Of a stretch of 64,000 nucleotides of DNA, positions 18,194 to 27,573 are shown one piece after another; position 1 is the stretch's first letter, and every line of letters starts with the position of its first letter. A model generated the notes under the pieces. The model was given only the letters and a program-made list of their open reading frames with translations, was not told where the DNA came from and did not search any database. Made by a program: the position numbers and the translations under genes. The DNA lies in assembly GCF_000213055.1 (NCBI RefSeq), contig NZ_CM001165.1, positions 806,001 to 870,000 on the forward strand, in the 5' to 3' direction. The DNA comes from Streptomyces sp. Tu6071. GTDB taxonomy: Bacteria; Actinomycetota; Actinomycetes; Streptomycetales; Streptomycetaceae.

Positions 18194-18310
18194 GCGGGGG
18201 CCGCGCCCTCGCGGGACCCGTCGGGGCGGGCACGACGCGTGGGCGGGCGGTTGCGGGGCGCGCGCGCGGCGTACGGCAGACTTGGGGCAAGCCAGAAGCG
18301 AAGGATGCGC

Positions 18311-18907
18311 ATGCCGATCTCATCAGCCACCGCGGCCGACAGTTCCTCCCCCTCCACCAGCACCGAGGACATCCTCCTGGAGCTGGTGGACGAGAGCGGG
18401 GCCACCATCGGTACGGCGGAGAAGCTCGCCGCTCACCAGCCCCCGGGCCAGTTGCACCGCGCCTTCTCCGTCTTCCTCTTCGACCGCGAGGGGCGGCTGC
18501 TGCTCCAGCGCCGCGCGCTCGGCAAGTACCACTCCCCCGGCGTCTGGTCGAACACGTGCTGCGGCCACCCCTACCCGGGCGAGGCCCCCTTCGCCGCCGC
18601 CGCGCGCCGCACCTTCGAGGAGCTGGGGGTCGCCCCCACGCTGCTCGCCGAGGCCGGCACGGTCCGCTACAACCACCCCGACCCGCTCTCCGGGCTCGTG
18701 GAGCAGGAGTACAACCACCTTTTCGTCGGGCTCTCGCCGAGCACGCTGGCGCCGGACCCCGAGGAGATCGCGGAGACCGTCTTCGTGACGCCGCGGGAAC
18801 TGGCCGAGCGGCACGCGCGGGACACCTTCTCGACATGGTTCCCGACCGTGCTGGACGCGGTGCGGCCCGCGGTGCGGGAGCTGACGGGCGGTACGGCGGA
18901 CTGGTGA
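18311..18907 (+). CDS. idi: Isopentenyl-diphosphate delta-isomerase, type 1
   Basis: This 198-residue Nudix-fold enzyme interconverts IPP and DMAPP. It has the catalytic Cys in WSNTCCGHPYPGE, the Nudix-like segment AARRTFEELGV, and the metal-binding and acid Glu residues in EQEYNHLF. The ATG at 18311 is chosen for GAAGG six bases upstream; another ATG two codons earlier would leave no spacing. The first 20 or so residues are Ser/Thr-rich and poorly conserved. It lies close to dxs and the hopanoid operon and would balance their isoprenoid precursors, although it is on the opposite strand and separately transcribed. Confidence 0.95.
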   Translation: MPISSATAADSSSPSTSTEDILLELVDESGATIGTAEKLAAHQPPGQLHRAFSVFLFDREGRLLLQRRALGKYHSPGVWSNTCCGHPYPGEAPFAAAARRTFEELGVAPTLLAEAGTVRYNHPDPLSGLVEQEYNHLFVGLSPSTLAPDPEEIAETVFVTPRELAERHARDTFSTWFPTVLDAVRPAVRELTGGTADW

Positions 18908-19025
18908 GCCCGCCCCGCGGCGGCTCCCGCCGTCGCGGTCCGTACAACGGCGGCCCCCGCGTGCGTGGCCCGCGCCCGTGTGACCCGCGCCCGCGCGGCG
19001 CCCGGGGTCGTGACGGCGGCGGTCC

Positions 19026-19481
19026 TCACGTGCGCGGGGTGAGCGGCAGGGCGGCCCAGCAGACCTTTCCGCCGCCCGCCGTGTGCTCGACGTCGCAGGC
19101 GCCGCCCTCCTCGCGGACGATCTCCCGGACGAGGAGCAGCCCGCGCCCCCCGGTCTGTCCCGCGTCGGCCTCCAGCGCGGTGGGCCGGTAGGGGTGGCCG
19201 TCCTCGACGGCGACCCGTACCCAGTCCGCGCCCGCCGCGACCTCGACGGCCAGCTCGGGCGAGACGACGGCCGCGTGCCGGACCGCGTTGGTGACGAGTT
19301 CGGAGACGATGAGCAGGAGGCCCTGGGCGAGGTCGGGGGCGAGCGGAACGCCCTGGCGGCGCAGCAGGTCGCGTACGGCGTGCCTGGCCTGCGGCACGGA
19401 GACGTCGACGGCGGGGGCGGTGAAGCGCCACACCCCTTCCCAGGGCCTCGGCCCGTCGCCCCCGTTCCCTTCTGTGTCCAT
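19026..19481 (-). CDS. ATP-binding protein, anti-sigma-factor-like HATPase
   Basis: A protein of about 151 residues with one histidine-kinase-like ATPase domain and no kinase dimerisation domain, as in the many Streptomyces RsbW/SpoIIAB-like regulators. The N box is SELVTNAVRHA, the G1 aspartate lies in VAVEDGHPYRP, and G2 is GGRGLLLVREIV. Such proteins usually phosphorylate or sequester anti-anti-sigma factors. No partner gene is adjacent. The start is uncertain: ATG at 19481 is given, and GTG codons at 19514 and 19517 are in frame. Confidence 0.85.
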   Translation of the reverse strand: MDTEGNGGDGPRPWEGVWRFTAPAVDVSVPQARHAVRDLLRRQGVPLAPDLAQGLLLIVSELVTNAVRHAAVVSPELAVEVAAGADWVRVAVEDGHPYRPTALEADAGQTGGRGLLLVREIVREEGGACDVEHTAGGGKVCWAALPLTPRT

Positions 19482-19866
19482 GTCCGGCTCGTCGTCGTCG
19501 CGTTCGGTAGTCACCACGCGCCCGAGTGTCGGCACCTCGCAGGTCCGTACCACCCCACTGACAGCAAATGGCCGGGGATCGACGGTCTTCGACCATCTTT
19601 GGCCACGCGCTGAACGATACGGGTCGCATGCTGCCCGGTCCGGATCGCCCGGTCGCCGCCCCGGTCGCCCGGGAACCCGTACCGATTTCGGGGCTTCAAC
19701 TTGCCCGGTCAGCTTTCTATTCCCGTACGGATCGCACCTGGGACCGACGCGATAACTTCGCTCATCGCAGCACCGCTTGAGGTGCCAAGCGTCCACGGGC
19801 CGTTTGCCCGCCGCTTCTCCGGGCGGTTTCACTTGTCCGGACAGGAAATACGTTGAGGAGCAGCCC
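19482..19866. promoter_or_regulatory. Divergent intergenic region with dyad before the OYE gene
   Basis: A gene-free 385-base region. A near-perfect 14-bp dyad lies at 19832-19845 (CTTGTCCGGACAGG, core TGTCCGGACA perfect), 21 bases before the reductase ATG and overlapping the likely promoter. It could be the operator for a redox- or electrophile-sensing repressor. Nothing else was recognised. Confidence 0.45.
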
Positions 19867-20943
19867 ATGTCCCAGGTTTTCGAGCCCTTCCCGCTCGCCG
19901 GCACCACCCTGGCCAACCGCGTCGTCATGGCCCCCATGACGCGCAGCCGCGCCGACGCGGAGAGCCGTACGCCGACCGAGCTGACCGCCCTCTACTACGC
20001 GCAGCGGGCGAGCGCCGGGCTGATCGTCACCGAGGGGGTGCAGCCCTCCCCCGCGGGCCAGGGCTACCCGGCCACGCCCGGCATCCACTCCGCCGAGCAG
20101 GTCGCGGCCTGGCGCCGGGTCACCGAGGCGGTGCACGCCGAGGGCGGCGTGATCTTCCTCCAGATCATGCACACGGGCCGCATCGGCCACCCGAGCCTGA
20201 CCGGGCTCACGCCCGTGGCGCCCTCGGCCGTGAGGGCCGCCGGGCAGGTGTTCACCGGCGAGGGCCCGCAGGACTTCGTGGAGCCGCGCGCACTGACCGG
20301 GGCGGAGGTCGAGGAGACGGTCGCGGACTTCGCGCGCGCGGCGCGGAACGCGATCGAGGCCGGTTTCGACGGGGTCGAGATCCACGGCGCCAACGGCTAC
20401 CTGGTCCACCAGTTCCTCGCGCCCAACTCCAATGTCCGCACCGACGCGTGGGGCGGCGGTCCCGAGGGGCGCATCCGTTTCGCGGTCGAGGTCGCGAAGG
20501 CCGTGGCCGGGGCGATCGGCCCCGAGCGGGTCGGCTTCCGGATCTCGCCCGGCAACCCGTTCAACGACATCGCCGAGACCGACCCGGCGGACCTGGAGGC
20601 CACGTACACCGCCTTGGTCGACGCGCTCGCCCCGCTCGGCCTCGCCTACCTGCACCAGATGGAGGCGCCCGGGGTGCGCGAGCTGCTGCTGCGCCTGCGG
20701 AAGCAGTGGCCGGGGGCCTTCGTCCTCAACCCCTTCACGGCCGGGTCCCCCACCGGCGCCGAGAGCCTGAAGCTCGTCGAGGACGGCACGACGGACCTCC
20801 TCTCCTTCGGCGCGCTCTTCCTCGCCAACCCGGACCTCCCGGCCCGCCTGCGGGCCGGGGGCCCCTTCAACACCCCGGACCTGACGACCTTCTACGGCGG
20901 CGACGCGCGCGGCTACACGGACTACCCGCCCCTCGGCGCCTGA
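19867..20943 (+). CDS. Alkene reductase, Old Yellow Enzyme family
   Basis: A 358-residue FMN-dependent ene-reductase using NAD(P)H to reduce electrophilic alkenes. It shows the substrate-binding HxGR (FLQIMHTGR near residue 99), the HGANGYLVHQFLAP motif near 178 and the FMN-phosphate region near FGALFLANPDLP. Length and order match the NemA/xenobiotic reductase subgroup. GAGGAG precedes the ATG at 19867. The physiological substrate is unknown; such enzymes often belong to electrophile-stress responses, which fits the operator-like dyad upstream. Confidence 0.93.
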   Translation: MSQVFEPFPLAGTTLANRVVMAPMTRSRADAESRTPTELTALYYAQRASAGLIVTEGVQPSPAGQGYPATPGIHSAEQVAAWRRVTEAVHAEGGVIFLQIMHTGRIGHPSLTGLTPVAPSAVRAAGQVFTGEGPQDFVEPRALTGAEVEETVADFARAARNAIEAGFDGVEIHGANGYLVHQFLAPNSNVRTDAWGGGPEGRIRFAVEVAKAVAGAIGPERVGFRISPGNPFNDIAETDPADLEATYTALVDALAPLGLAYLHQMEAPGVRELLLRLRKQWPGAFVLNPFTAGSPTGAESLKLVEDGTTDLLSFGALFLANPDLPARLRAGGPFNTPDLTTFYGGDARGYTDYPPLGA

Positions 20944-20976
20944 CCGAGCGGCCGGGCGGGACCGCCTGTCGGCACA

Positions 20977-20997
20977 CCGGGGACGCACGCTCCCCGG
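20977..20997. terminator. Hairpin between convergent OYE and MarR genes
   Basis: A perfect 7-bp stem (CCGGGGA with TCCCCGG) has a 7-nt loop. It is nested in a longer bulged stem of GGCCGGGCGGGACCG type (20949-21023). It is likely a shared terminator. Confidence 0.6.
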
Positions 20998-21106
20998 CCG
21001 GGCCGGTCCCTTCCCGCCCGGCCCGGCGCGCGGCGAGCGCCCGGAACGCGACGCGGCGCACGCCCCGCTCGGGCCCCATCAGCCCAGCCCCCGCCCGCGC
21101 GCCCGC

Positions 21107-21586
21107 TCAGTCCCTCCCGCCCGGCTCCACCCGCCGCAGCAAGCGTTCCTCCAGGCGTTCCAGGACCCGGACGCTCTCCGCCTTCTCGTCCTCGCCGAGG
21201 TCCTCGGTCAGCCAGGACTCCAGCTCGTCCCACAGCTCCTCGACCCGGCGCCGTACGCCGAGCGAGGCGACGGTGGCCTCCACGAGGACGGAGCGCCGGT
21301 CGGTCGGCGAGGGCACCCTGCGGACGAACCCGGCCTGCTCCAGGCGCCGTACGGTGCGGGTCACGGTCGCCGCCTCCGCGCCCAGGACCTCCGCGAGGTC
21401 CACCTGCCGCAGCCTGCCGCGCTCCCACAGCTCCAGCATCACGAGTTCCTGGCCCACGTGGAGCCCCACTTCGCGCAGCAACTGCCCGGCGAGCACCCGG
21501 TGCAGCCGCGCCACGCGCACCACCATCGCGCCGAGCGGCGCGCGACCCGTCCCCGCGGGCCCGCAGCCCCCCGCCACCTCACTCAT
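21107..21586 (-). CDS. MarR-family transcriptional regulator
   Basis: A 159-residue winged-helix regulator. The HTH is around RQVDLAEVLGAEAATVTRTVRRLEQAG, and the wing is RRVPSPTDRRSVLVEAT, with the DxR signature of MarR proteins. Its ATG at 21586 overlaps the end of the DJ-1-family gene by 8 bp and has GAGGGA upstream, so the two are co-transcribed. It may control the DJ-1 gene or the OYE gene converging with it. The ligand is unknown. Confidence 0.9.
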   Translation of the reverse strand: MSEVAGGCGPAGTGRAPLGAMVVRVARLHRVLAGQLLREVGLHVGQELVMLELWERGRLRQVDLAEVLGAEAATVTRTVRRLEQAGFVRRVPSPTDRRSVLVEATVASLGVRRRVEELWDELESWLTEDLGEDEKAESVRVLERLEERLLRRVEPGGRD

Positions 21587-22283
21587 CCCGCCGTCCCTCG
21601 CTCACCGCCCCAGGCCGGGCCGCCCGCACAGGACTGTACGTCCCGTCGTCGACGACGGGCCTGCGCCCGGCGCGCAACCGCGCCACGAGCGCGGCCGGGG
21701 CCTTCGCCGGGGAGCCCGCGTCGTAGGGCGGCTCGGGGTCGTACTCGGTGGCGAGCTGGACCTCCTCGGCACGGGCCCGCCCGGCGAGTTCGCCGACGAG
21801 CGCGAGGCCCATGTCGATCCCGGCCGAGACGCCTGCGGCGGTGACGTACTTGCCGTCGCGCACGACGCGCTCGGCGACCGGCTCGGCCCCGTACTCCCGG
21901 AGCACGTCGGGGAAGAGCCAGTGGGTCGTGGCGCGCCGCCCGGTCAGGAGGCCCGCCGCCGCGAGGAGCAGCGCGCCCGTGCACACCGAGGTCGTCCAGC
22001 GCGTGCGCGCGTCCGCGGCGCGCAGCCAGCCGAGGAGCGCGGGATCGGTCATGTGCGCGCTCTGCCCGGGGCCGCCGGGGACGAGCAGCAGGTCGGGCGC
22101 CGCGACGTCCTCGTACGCGTGCGTCGCGCCCAACGTCACCTCGCCGCGGTCGGCGAGGACGGGCCGGGGGCGGTCGGCGACGAAGACGGTGCGCGCCCCG
22201 GGGACGCGGCACACCATCTCGTACGGGCCGATCGCGTCGAGCGCGGTGAAGCCGTCGAAGAGGGCGAGGGCGATGAGCGGCAC
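21579..22283 (-). CDS. DJ-1/PfpI family protein (isonitrile-hydratase-like)
   Basis: A 234-residue class I glutamine-amidotransferase-like protein. The nucleophile-elbow cysteine is in SVCTGALLLAAAGLL near residue 102, followed by the TTHW motif seen in isonitrile hydratases and in the N-terminal domain of GlxA/FtrA-like regulators. There is no C-terminal AraC domain, so it is a stand-alone enzyme or stress protein. It is the first gene of a pair with the MarR regulator. Its promoter region faces that of the SCO6745-like gene. Confidence 0.87.
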   Translation of the reverse strand: MPLIALALFDGFTALDAIGPYEMVCRVPGARTVFVADRPRPVLADRGEVTLGATHAYEDVAAPDLLLVPGGPGQSAHMTDPALLGWLRAADARTRWTTSVCTGALLLAAAGLLTGRRATTHWLFPDVLREYGAEPVAERVVRDGKYVTAAGVSAGIDMGLALVGELAGRARAEEVQLATEYDPEPPYDAGSPAKAPAALVARLRAGRRPVVDDGTYSPVRAARPGAVSEGRRDE

Positions 22284-22391
22284 GGGGGCTCCCGGTTCTC
22301 GGGTGGTGCGGGTACGGCGCGACGGTACGTGCCCGGGGGCCGTCCGCGCGGCGACAACGGGAATCCCGTCCTCCCGGCCACTGCCATCACG

Positions 22392-22411
22392 TACCTACCA
22401 GTAGGTAACGT
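22392..22411 (+). promoter_or_regulatory. Palindromic operator and leaderless -10 element
   Basis: A perfect inverted repeat, TACCTAC-CA-GTAGGTA (22392-22407), overlaps a TAACGT -10 element (22406-22411). The -10 ends 6 bases before the ATG at 22418. The half-site ACCTAC/GTAGGT recurs in front of the acyl-ACP desaturase. It looks like a TetR-type repressor site. Confidence 0.6.
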
Positions 22412-22417
22412 ACGGGT

Positions 22418-23296
22418 ATGAGCGAACCGACCCGCACCCCGCTGCCCGAGCGTGCCGCGCGCCGCTGTCACAACGCCGTCAATCCGCTGCACTCCTTCCA
22501 CTACTTCTCGCCCGAACTCGCCGCCGAGATGGGCGAGGCCGGGCTCACCGACTCCTCCGCCGTCTACCTCGCCACGCGCGCCGCCGCCTTCGGCCCGGTC
22601 GGGGCCGGTGCCGTGACGGCGAGCTTCTACAACTTCTCGCCGGAACTCGTCGCCCGCCATCTGCCCGCCGCGTGGGACACGGCCGCACCCGACGTCGTGC
22701 TCGCGGCCCGGCTGCGCACCGTGGACCGCCTGCTGCGGCGGCTGCTCGGCGACGACGCCGTGGAGTCGGCCGAGATGAAGGACGCCGCGCGGCTCGCGCT
22801 CCGGGCCGCCGAGGCGTGCCGTCCCGAGGGGCGCCCGCTCTACGCGGCGCACGCCGACCTCCCCGTGCCGGAGGAGCCGCACCTCGCGTACTGGCACGCG
22901 GCGACGCTGCTGCGCGAGCACCGGGGCGACGGGCACGTGCACGTCCTGCTCCGGGCCGGGCTCGACCCGGTCGAGGCACTCGTGACGCACACCGCCACCG
23001 GACGCGGCATGGTGCCGCGCTTCGTCATCGCGAGCCGCGGCTGGCGCCGCGCCGACTGGGAGGCGGCGGCCGACCGGCTGCGGGAGCGCGGTCTGCTCGA
23101 CGCGGAGGGCGAACTGACCGAGGCGGGGCAGGCCCTGCGCACCCGTGTCGAGACGGAGACGGACGCGCTCGACGAGGCCCCGTACGCGCACCTCGGCGCC
23201 GAGGACGTCGCCCGCCTCACCGAGCTCGCGACCGGCTTCACGCGCGCGGGCATCGCGGCGGGGGCCTTCCCTGCGGGGATCTTTGGCAAGGACTAG
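22418..23296 (+). CDS. SCO6745-family protein (HTH_67)
   Basis: A 292-residue protein of a family found throughout Streptomyces, named for S. coelicolor SCO6745. The N-terminal [23 protein letters not shown] segment is characteristic, and the C-terminal third has a winged-helix-like region ([24 protein letters not shown]). The biochemical role is not known to me. No ribosome-binding site precedes the ATG; a -10 (TAACGT) six bases upstream predicts a leaderless mRNA, and a palindrome covers the promoter. Confidence 0.85.
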   Translation: MSEPTRTPLPERAARRCHNAVNPLHSFHYFSPELAAEMGEAGLTDSSAVYLATRAAAFGPVGAGAVTASFYNFSPELVARHLPAAWDTAAPDVVLAARLRTVDRLLRRLLGDDAVESAEMKDAARLALRAAEACRPEGRPLYAAHADLPVPEEPHLAYWHAATLLREHRGDGHVHVLLRAGLDPVEALVTHTATGRGMVPRFVIASRGWRRADWEAAADRLRERGLLDAEGELTEAGQALRTRVETETDALDEAPYAHLGAEDVARLTELATGFTRAGIAAGAFPAGIFGKD

Positions 23297-23407
23297 GCCC
23301 GCGCGGGGGCTTGTGATCACCGGGGGTTTAGGCGTACGGCGCGGGGCAACCCGTTCCGTACGCCGGAGAGGGGACTCCCCCGGCGACACCCCCGGAAGGA
23401 GAACACC

Positions 23408-23533
23408 ATGTTCCGCGCCATCGCCGACGTCCTGCGACAGATCGGCTCCGCCATCGCCACCGTCGTCACGCTGCCGTTCCGCGCCGTCGCACGGCTCTTC
23501 GGCGGCGCCTCCAGCACCGCCCACCGCGCCTGA
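23408..23533 (+). CDS. LPFR-motif small protein
   Basis: A 41-residue protein, [11 protein letters not shown]... through [15 protein letters not shown], ending STAHRA. The central LPFR sequence and amphipathic, positively charged character match the small Streptomyces proteins catalogued by that motif. GGAAGGAG lies 6 bases before the ATG. Predicted to be one amphipathic or short membrane helix. Function unknown. It lies alone between the SCO6745-like gene and tex. Confidence 0.8.
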   Translation: MFRAIADVLRQIGSAIATVVTLPFRAVARLFGGASSTAHRA

Positions 23534-23615
23534 GCCCCTCGGCCCTGCCCCGCCGTCCGGGTGCCGCCTGCCAGAATGGCCCCAAGCTTCGCAAGTCAGA
23601 AGGCGGTACGGGAAC

Positions 23616-26177
23616 GTGACGACAGCCCGCACGGGGTCCACCGAATCAGCGTCCATCGAGGGACGCATTGCCGAGGAACTCGGAGTTCAGGAGCGGCAGG
23701 TGAGGTCGGCCGTCGAGCTGCTGGACGGCGGCTCGACGGTGCCCTTCATCGCGCGCTACCGCAAGGAGGTCACGGGCACGCTCGACGACGCCCAGCTGCG
23801 GACCCTGGAGGAGCGGCTGCGCTACCTGCGGGAGCTGGAGGAGCGGCGCGCGGCGGTGCTCGACTCCGTACGGGAGCAGGGCAAGCTCACCGAGGAGGTC
23901 GAGGCCCGTATCCTCGGCGCGGACACGAAGGCGCGCCTGGAGGACGTCTACCTCCCCTTCAAGCCCAAGCGCCGCACCAAGGCGCAGATCGCCCGCGAGG
24001 CCGGGCTCGAACCCCTCGCGGAAGGGCTGCTCGCCGACCCCTCGCGGGAGCCGGCCGAGGTGGCCGCCGCCTACGTGGACGCGGACAAGGGCGTCGCGGA
24101 CACGCAGGCCGCGCTCGACGGGGCCCGCGCGATCCTCTCGGAGCGCTTCGCCGAGGACGCCGACCTCATCGGGGAACTGCGCGAGCGCATGTGGACGCGC
24201 GGCAGCCTCTCCTCGACGGTCCGTGAGGGCAAGGAGGAGGCGGGCGCGAAGTTCTCCGACTACTTCGACTTCGCCGAGCCCTTCGCCAAGCTCCCCTCGC
24301 ACCGCGTCCTCGCTCTCCTGCGCGGCGAGAAGGAAGAGGTCCTGGACCTCACCCTGGAGCCCGAGGAGCCGCCCGCCGAGCCGGGCACGCCCTCCTCGTA
24401 CGAGGGCGTCATCGCGCACCGCTTCGGGATCGCCGACCGGGGGCGGCCCGGGGACGCGTGGCTGCGCGAGACGGTCCGCTGGGCCTGGCGCACCCGCGTC
24501 CTCGTGCACCTCGGCATCGACCTGCGCCTCCGCCTCCGTACGACGGCCGAGGACGAGGCCGTCACGGTCTTCGCGGCGAACCTGCGCGACCTGCTGCTCG
24601 CCGCGCCCGCCGGGACCCGCGCGACGCTGGGGCTCGACCCGGGCCTGCGCACGGGCGTGAAGGTCGCCGTCGTGGACGCGACGGGCAAGGTCGTCGCGAC
24701 CGACACGATCTACCCGCACGCCCCGCGCAACCGCTGGGACGAATCGCTCGCGACCCTCGCCCGGCTCGCCGAGCGGCACCACGTCGACCTCGTCGCGATC
24801 GGCAACGGCACCGCCTCGCGCGAGACCGACAAGCTCGCGGGCGAACTCATCGCGGCGCACCCGGAGCTGAAGCTCACGAAGGTCGTCGTCTCGGAGGCGG
24901 GCGCCTCGGTCTACTCGGCCTCGGCCTTCGCCTCGCAGGAACTCCCCGAGCTGGACGTCTCGCTGCGCGGCGCCGTCTCCATCGCGCGCCGCCTCCAGGA
25001 CCCGCTCGCCGAGCTGGTCAAGATCGACCCGAAGTCGATCGGCGTCGGCCAGTATCAGCACGACCTGTCCGAGGTGAAGCTCTCGCGCTCGCTCGACGCG
25101 GTCGTCGAGGACTGTGTCAACGGCGTCGGCGTCGACGTCAACACCGCGTCCACGCCGCTCCTGTCGCGGGTCTCCGGGGTCAGTGCCACGCTCGCCGAGA
25201 ACATCGTGCGGCACCGCGACGAGAACGGCCCCTTCGGCTCCCGCGCGGAGCTGAAGAAGGTCGCGCGGCTCGGCCCCAAGGCGTACGAGCAGTGCGCGGG
25301 CTTCCTGCGCATCCGCGGCGGCAGCGACCCGCTCGACGCCTCCAGCGTGCACCCCGAGGCGTACCCGGTCGTGCGCAGGATCGCGAAGGCGACGGGCGGC
25401 GAGGTCGCCGCGCTTCTCGGCGACACGGGGACGCTGCGCTCGCTGCGCCCGGACGAGTTCGTGGACGAGACCTTCGGTCTGCCGACCGTGACGGACATCC
25501 TGCGCGAGCTGGAGAAGCCGGGGCGCGACCCGCGGCCCGCGTTCCGCACGGCGACCTTCAAGGAGGGCGTGGAGAAGCTCTCCGACCTGGAGCCGGGCAT
25601 GGTCCTGGAGGGTGTCGTGACGAACGTCGCGGCCTTCGGGGCCTTCATCGACATCGGCGTCCACCAGGACGGGCTCGTGCATGTCTCGGCGCTCTCGCGG
25701 GAGTTCGTGAAGGACCCGCGCGAGGTCGTCAAGCCGGGCGACATCGTGAAGGTCAAGGTCCTCGACGTGGACCTGCCGCGCAAGCGGATCTCGCTGACGC
25801 TGCGGCTCGACGACGAGATCGGCGCGGAGCGCGGCGGACGGCGCGGCGGCGCCGGCCGCCAGGAGCGCGGACCGCGCGCCCCGCAGGGTCAGGACGCCAA
25901 CGGCGGCGAGCGGCGCGGGGGCGGTCAGCGCCCGCCGCGCCAGCGCGGTGGCGGTGGCGGTGGCGGGGGCGGTACGGGGACCGCGGGCGGCGCGGCGCGT
26001 TCCGGCGGAGCGGGGCGTTCCGGCGGCTCGACGCGTTCCGGCGGTGCGGGCGGCCCCGCGCCGGTCAACTCGGCGATGGCGGACGCGCTGCGGCGCGCGG
26101 GCCTCACCGGCGGCGGCCAGAACGGCGGCCAGGGGGGCCAGGGCGGTCAGCGGCGCGGGGGGCGCTCCGGGCGCTGA
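23616..26177 (+). CDS. tex: Tex-family RNA-binding transcription accessory protein
   Basis: An 853-residue Tex protein. From N to C it has a helical Tex-N domain ([17 protein letters not shown]), a YqgF-type RNase-H-like core ([17 protein letters not shown]), a helix-hairpin-helix region ([19 protein letters not shown]), and an S1 RNA-binding domain ([21 protein letters not shown]) near residue 660. The last 120 or so residues are Gly/Arg-rich and disordered, which is longer than in most Tex proteins. Tex binds nucleic acid non-specifically and affects transcription and ribosome-associated processes. The GTG at 23616 follows GAAGGCGG. A strong terminator follows the gene. Confidence 0.95.
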   Translation: MTTARTGSTESASIEGRIAEELGVQERQVRSAVELLDGGSTVPFIARYRKEVTGTLDDAQLRTLEERLRYLRELEERRAAVLDSVREQGKLTEEVEARILGADTKARLEDVYLPFKPKRRTKAQIAREAGLEPLAEGLLADPSREPAEVAAAYVDADKGVADTQAALDGARAILSERFAEDADLIGELRERMWTRGSLSSTVREGKEEAGAKFSDYFDFAEPFAKLPSHRVLALLRGEKEEVLDLTLEPEEPPAEPGTPSSYEGVIAHRFGIADRGRPGDAWLRETVRWAWRTRVLVHLGIDLRLRLRTTAEDEAVTVFAANLRDLLLAAPAGTRATLGLDPGLRTGVKVAVVDATGKVVATDTIYPHAPRNRWDESLATLARLAERHHVDLVAIGNGTASRETDKLAGELIAAHPELKLTKVVVSEAGASVYSASAFASQELPELDVSLRGAVSIARRLQDPLAELVKIDPKSIGVGQYQHDLSEVKLSRSLDAVVEDCVNGVGVDVNTASTPLLSRVSGVSATLAENIVRHRDENGPFGSRAELKKVARLGPKAYEQCAGFLRIRGGSDPLDASSVHPEAYPVVRRIAKATGGEVAALLGDTGTLRSLRPDEFVDETFGLPTVTDILRELEKPGRDPRPAFRTATFKEGVEKLSDLEPGMVLEGVVTNVAAFGAFIDIGVHQDGLVHVSALSREFVKDPREVVKPGDIVKVKVLDVDLPRKRISLTLRLDDEIGAERGGRRGGAGRQERGPRAPQGQDANGGERRGGGQRPPRQRGGGGGGGGGTGTAGGAARSGGAGRSGGSTRSGGAGGPAPVNSAMADALRRAGLTGGGQNGGQGGQGGQRRGGRSGR

Positions 26178-26210
26178 GCCCGTACGACTCCCCCCGCACA
26201 AGGGATACGA

Positions 26211-26238
26211 GGGGGCGGCTCCCGTACGAGCCGCCCCC
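26211..26238 (+). terminator. Terminator of tex
   Basis: A perfect 10-bp stem (GGGGGCGGCT with AGCCGCCCCC) has an 8-nt loop and starts 34 bases after the tex stop. The remaining 338 bases before the next gene show nothing else. Confidence 0.85.
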
Positions 26239-26576
26239 GTCCCCTGCCCTGCGTCTTGCCTCCAACGGCCCCTGTATGCGGCCGTGTTCGGGCAGGAGTC
26301 GACGAGTACCGCCCTCGCGCACGCACAGGCCCCGCTCGTCCCGCGTCCGGACGGCGCGACGCGCTGCCTGCCCGCCGACGTGCGCGGGCCCGGCAAGCCC
26401 GTTACCCGCACCGCCGAAGACCGCTTCTTCGACGGGCCCGGCCTCGCGGCCCCCGGGCTCGTCACGGCCACAAGGCGGGACAAAGGCGGCGCTCCCGCAC
26501 GCGTCGTGCCGCGCGGCGGGCTCTCTCCAGGGGTGGGCCGGGTGTGCCGAGCACCCCGGCGGTACGGTCTTGGGCC

Positions 26577-27560
26577 ATGACCTCACCTTCTGTCGGCATC
26601 TCGGCCCCGGTCCGCGTCCTCGGCTCGGGGGTGATCGGGCTGAGTACGGCACTGGAGCTGCGCGCCGCCGGGCACGAGGTGGAGGTGTGGGCGCAGCGGC
26701 CCGCGGCGCGGGCCACGTCGGCGGTCGCGGGCGGCCTGTGGTGGCCGTACCACATCGAGCCGGAGGAGCGGGTCGGCGCGTGGGCGCTGGAGACGCTCGC
26801 GGTGTACGAGGAGTGGGCGGCGGAGCCCGAGCAGACCGGCGTCCGGCTCGTCGAGGGCGTGCACGCGGAGACGTCGTTCGACACGCTGGGGCCGTGGGCC
26901 GGGTCCGTACGGGGTCTGCGCACGGCGACGGCGGCGGAGTCCCCGCACTCCCCCGGGCTCTTCGGCCGGCTGCCCGTCGTCGACATGCCGCACCACCTGG
27001 CCTGGCTGGAGCAGCGGCTGCGCGCGGCGGGCTGCCGCCTCCTGCCCCGTACCGCCCCCTCGCTCGCCGAAGCGGCCGACGGGGCGCGCGCCGTCGTCAA
27101 CTGCACGGGCCTGGGCGCGCGTTCCCTCGTGCCCGACGAGGCGGTGCACCCGGTGCGCGGGCAGCTCGTCCTCGTCGAGAACCCCGGCGTGACGACGTGG
27201 TTCACGTCCACGGCGGGCGGGGGCGACCGTTCGGTCTACTACATACCGCAGCCGTACGGGCTGCTCCTCGGCGGCACGGCGGAGGAGCACGACTTCCGCG
27301 AGAGCCCGGACCCGGCCACGGCGGAGGCGATCGTCCGCGACTGCGCCGCGCTGCGCCCGGAGATCACCGGAGCCCGCGTCCTCGCCCACCGCGTCGGCCT
27401 GCGCCCCGCCCGCACCGGCGGCGTCCGTCTCACGGCGGAGCACTTGGCGGACGGCACACCGGTCGTGCACAACTACGGGCACGGCGGGGCGGGCGTGACG
27501 GTGGCGTGGGGGTGCGCGCGGGAGGCCGCGCGGCTCGTGACGGAGGTGCCGGGGGCCTGA
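26577..27560 (+). CDS. FAD-dependent D-amino-acid oxidase
   Basis: A 327-residue flavoprotein that oxidises D-amino acids to keto acids, ammonia and peroxide. The N-terminal FAD motif is VLGSGVIGLSTALELRAAGHEV; SAVAGGLWWPYHIEP and the C-terminal GVRPxR-like segment HRVGLRPARTGG, followed by HNYGHGGAGVTVAWG, are classic DAO signatures. There is no ribosome-binding site. TACGGT ends 8 bases before the ATG, so a leaderless transcript is likely. No signal peptide. Confidence 0.93.
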   Translation: MTSPSVGISAPVRVLGSGVIGLSTALELRAAGHEVEVWAQRPAARATSAVAGGLWWPYHIEPEERVGAWALETLAVYEEWAAEPEQTGVRLVEGVHAETSFDTLGPWAGSVRGLRTATAAESPHSPGLFGRLPVVDMPHHLAWLEQRLRAAGCRLLPRTAPSLAEAADGARAVVNCTGLGARSLVPDEAVHPVRGQLVLVENPGVTTWFTSTAGGGDRSVYYIPQPYGLLLGGTAEEHDFRESPDPATAEAIVRDCAALRPEITGARVLAHRVGLRPARTGGVRLTAEHLADGTPVVHNYGHGGAGVTVAWGCAREAARLVTEVPGA

Positions 27561-27573
27561 GGGGGCCCGCGGT

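Noticed and set aside
26178..26576. An upstream extension of the D-amino-acid oxidase to 26256
   Set aside because: The extra 107 residues are Arg/Ala/Pro noise. The leaderless -10 at 26563-26568 and the FAD motif place the start at 26577.
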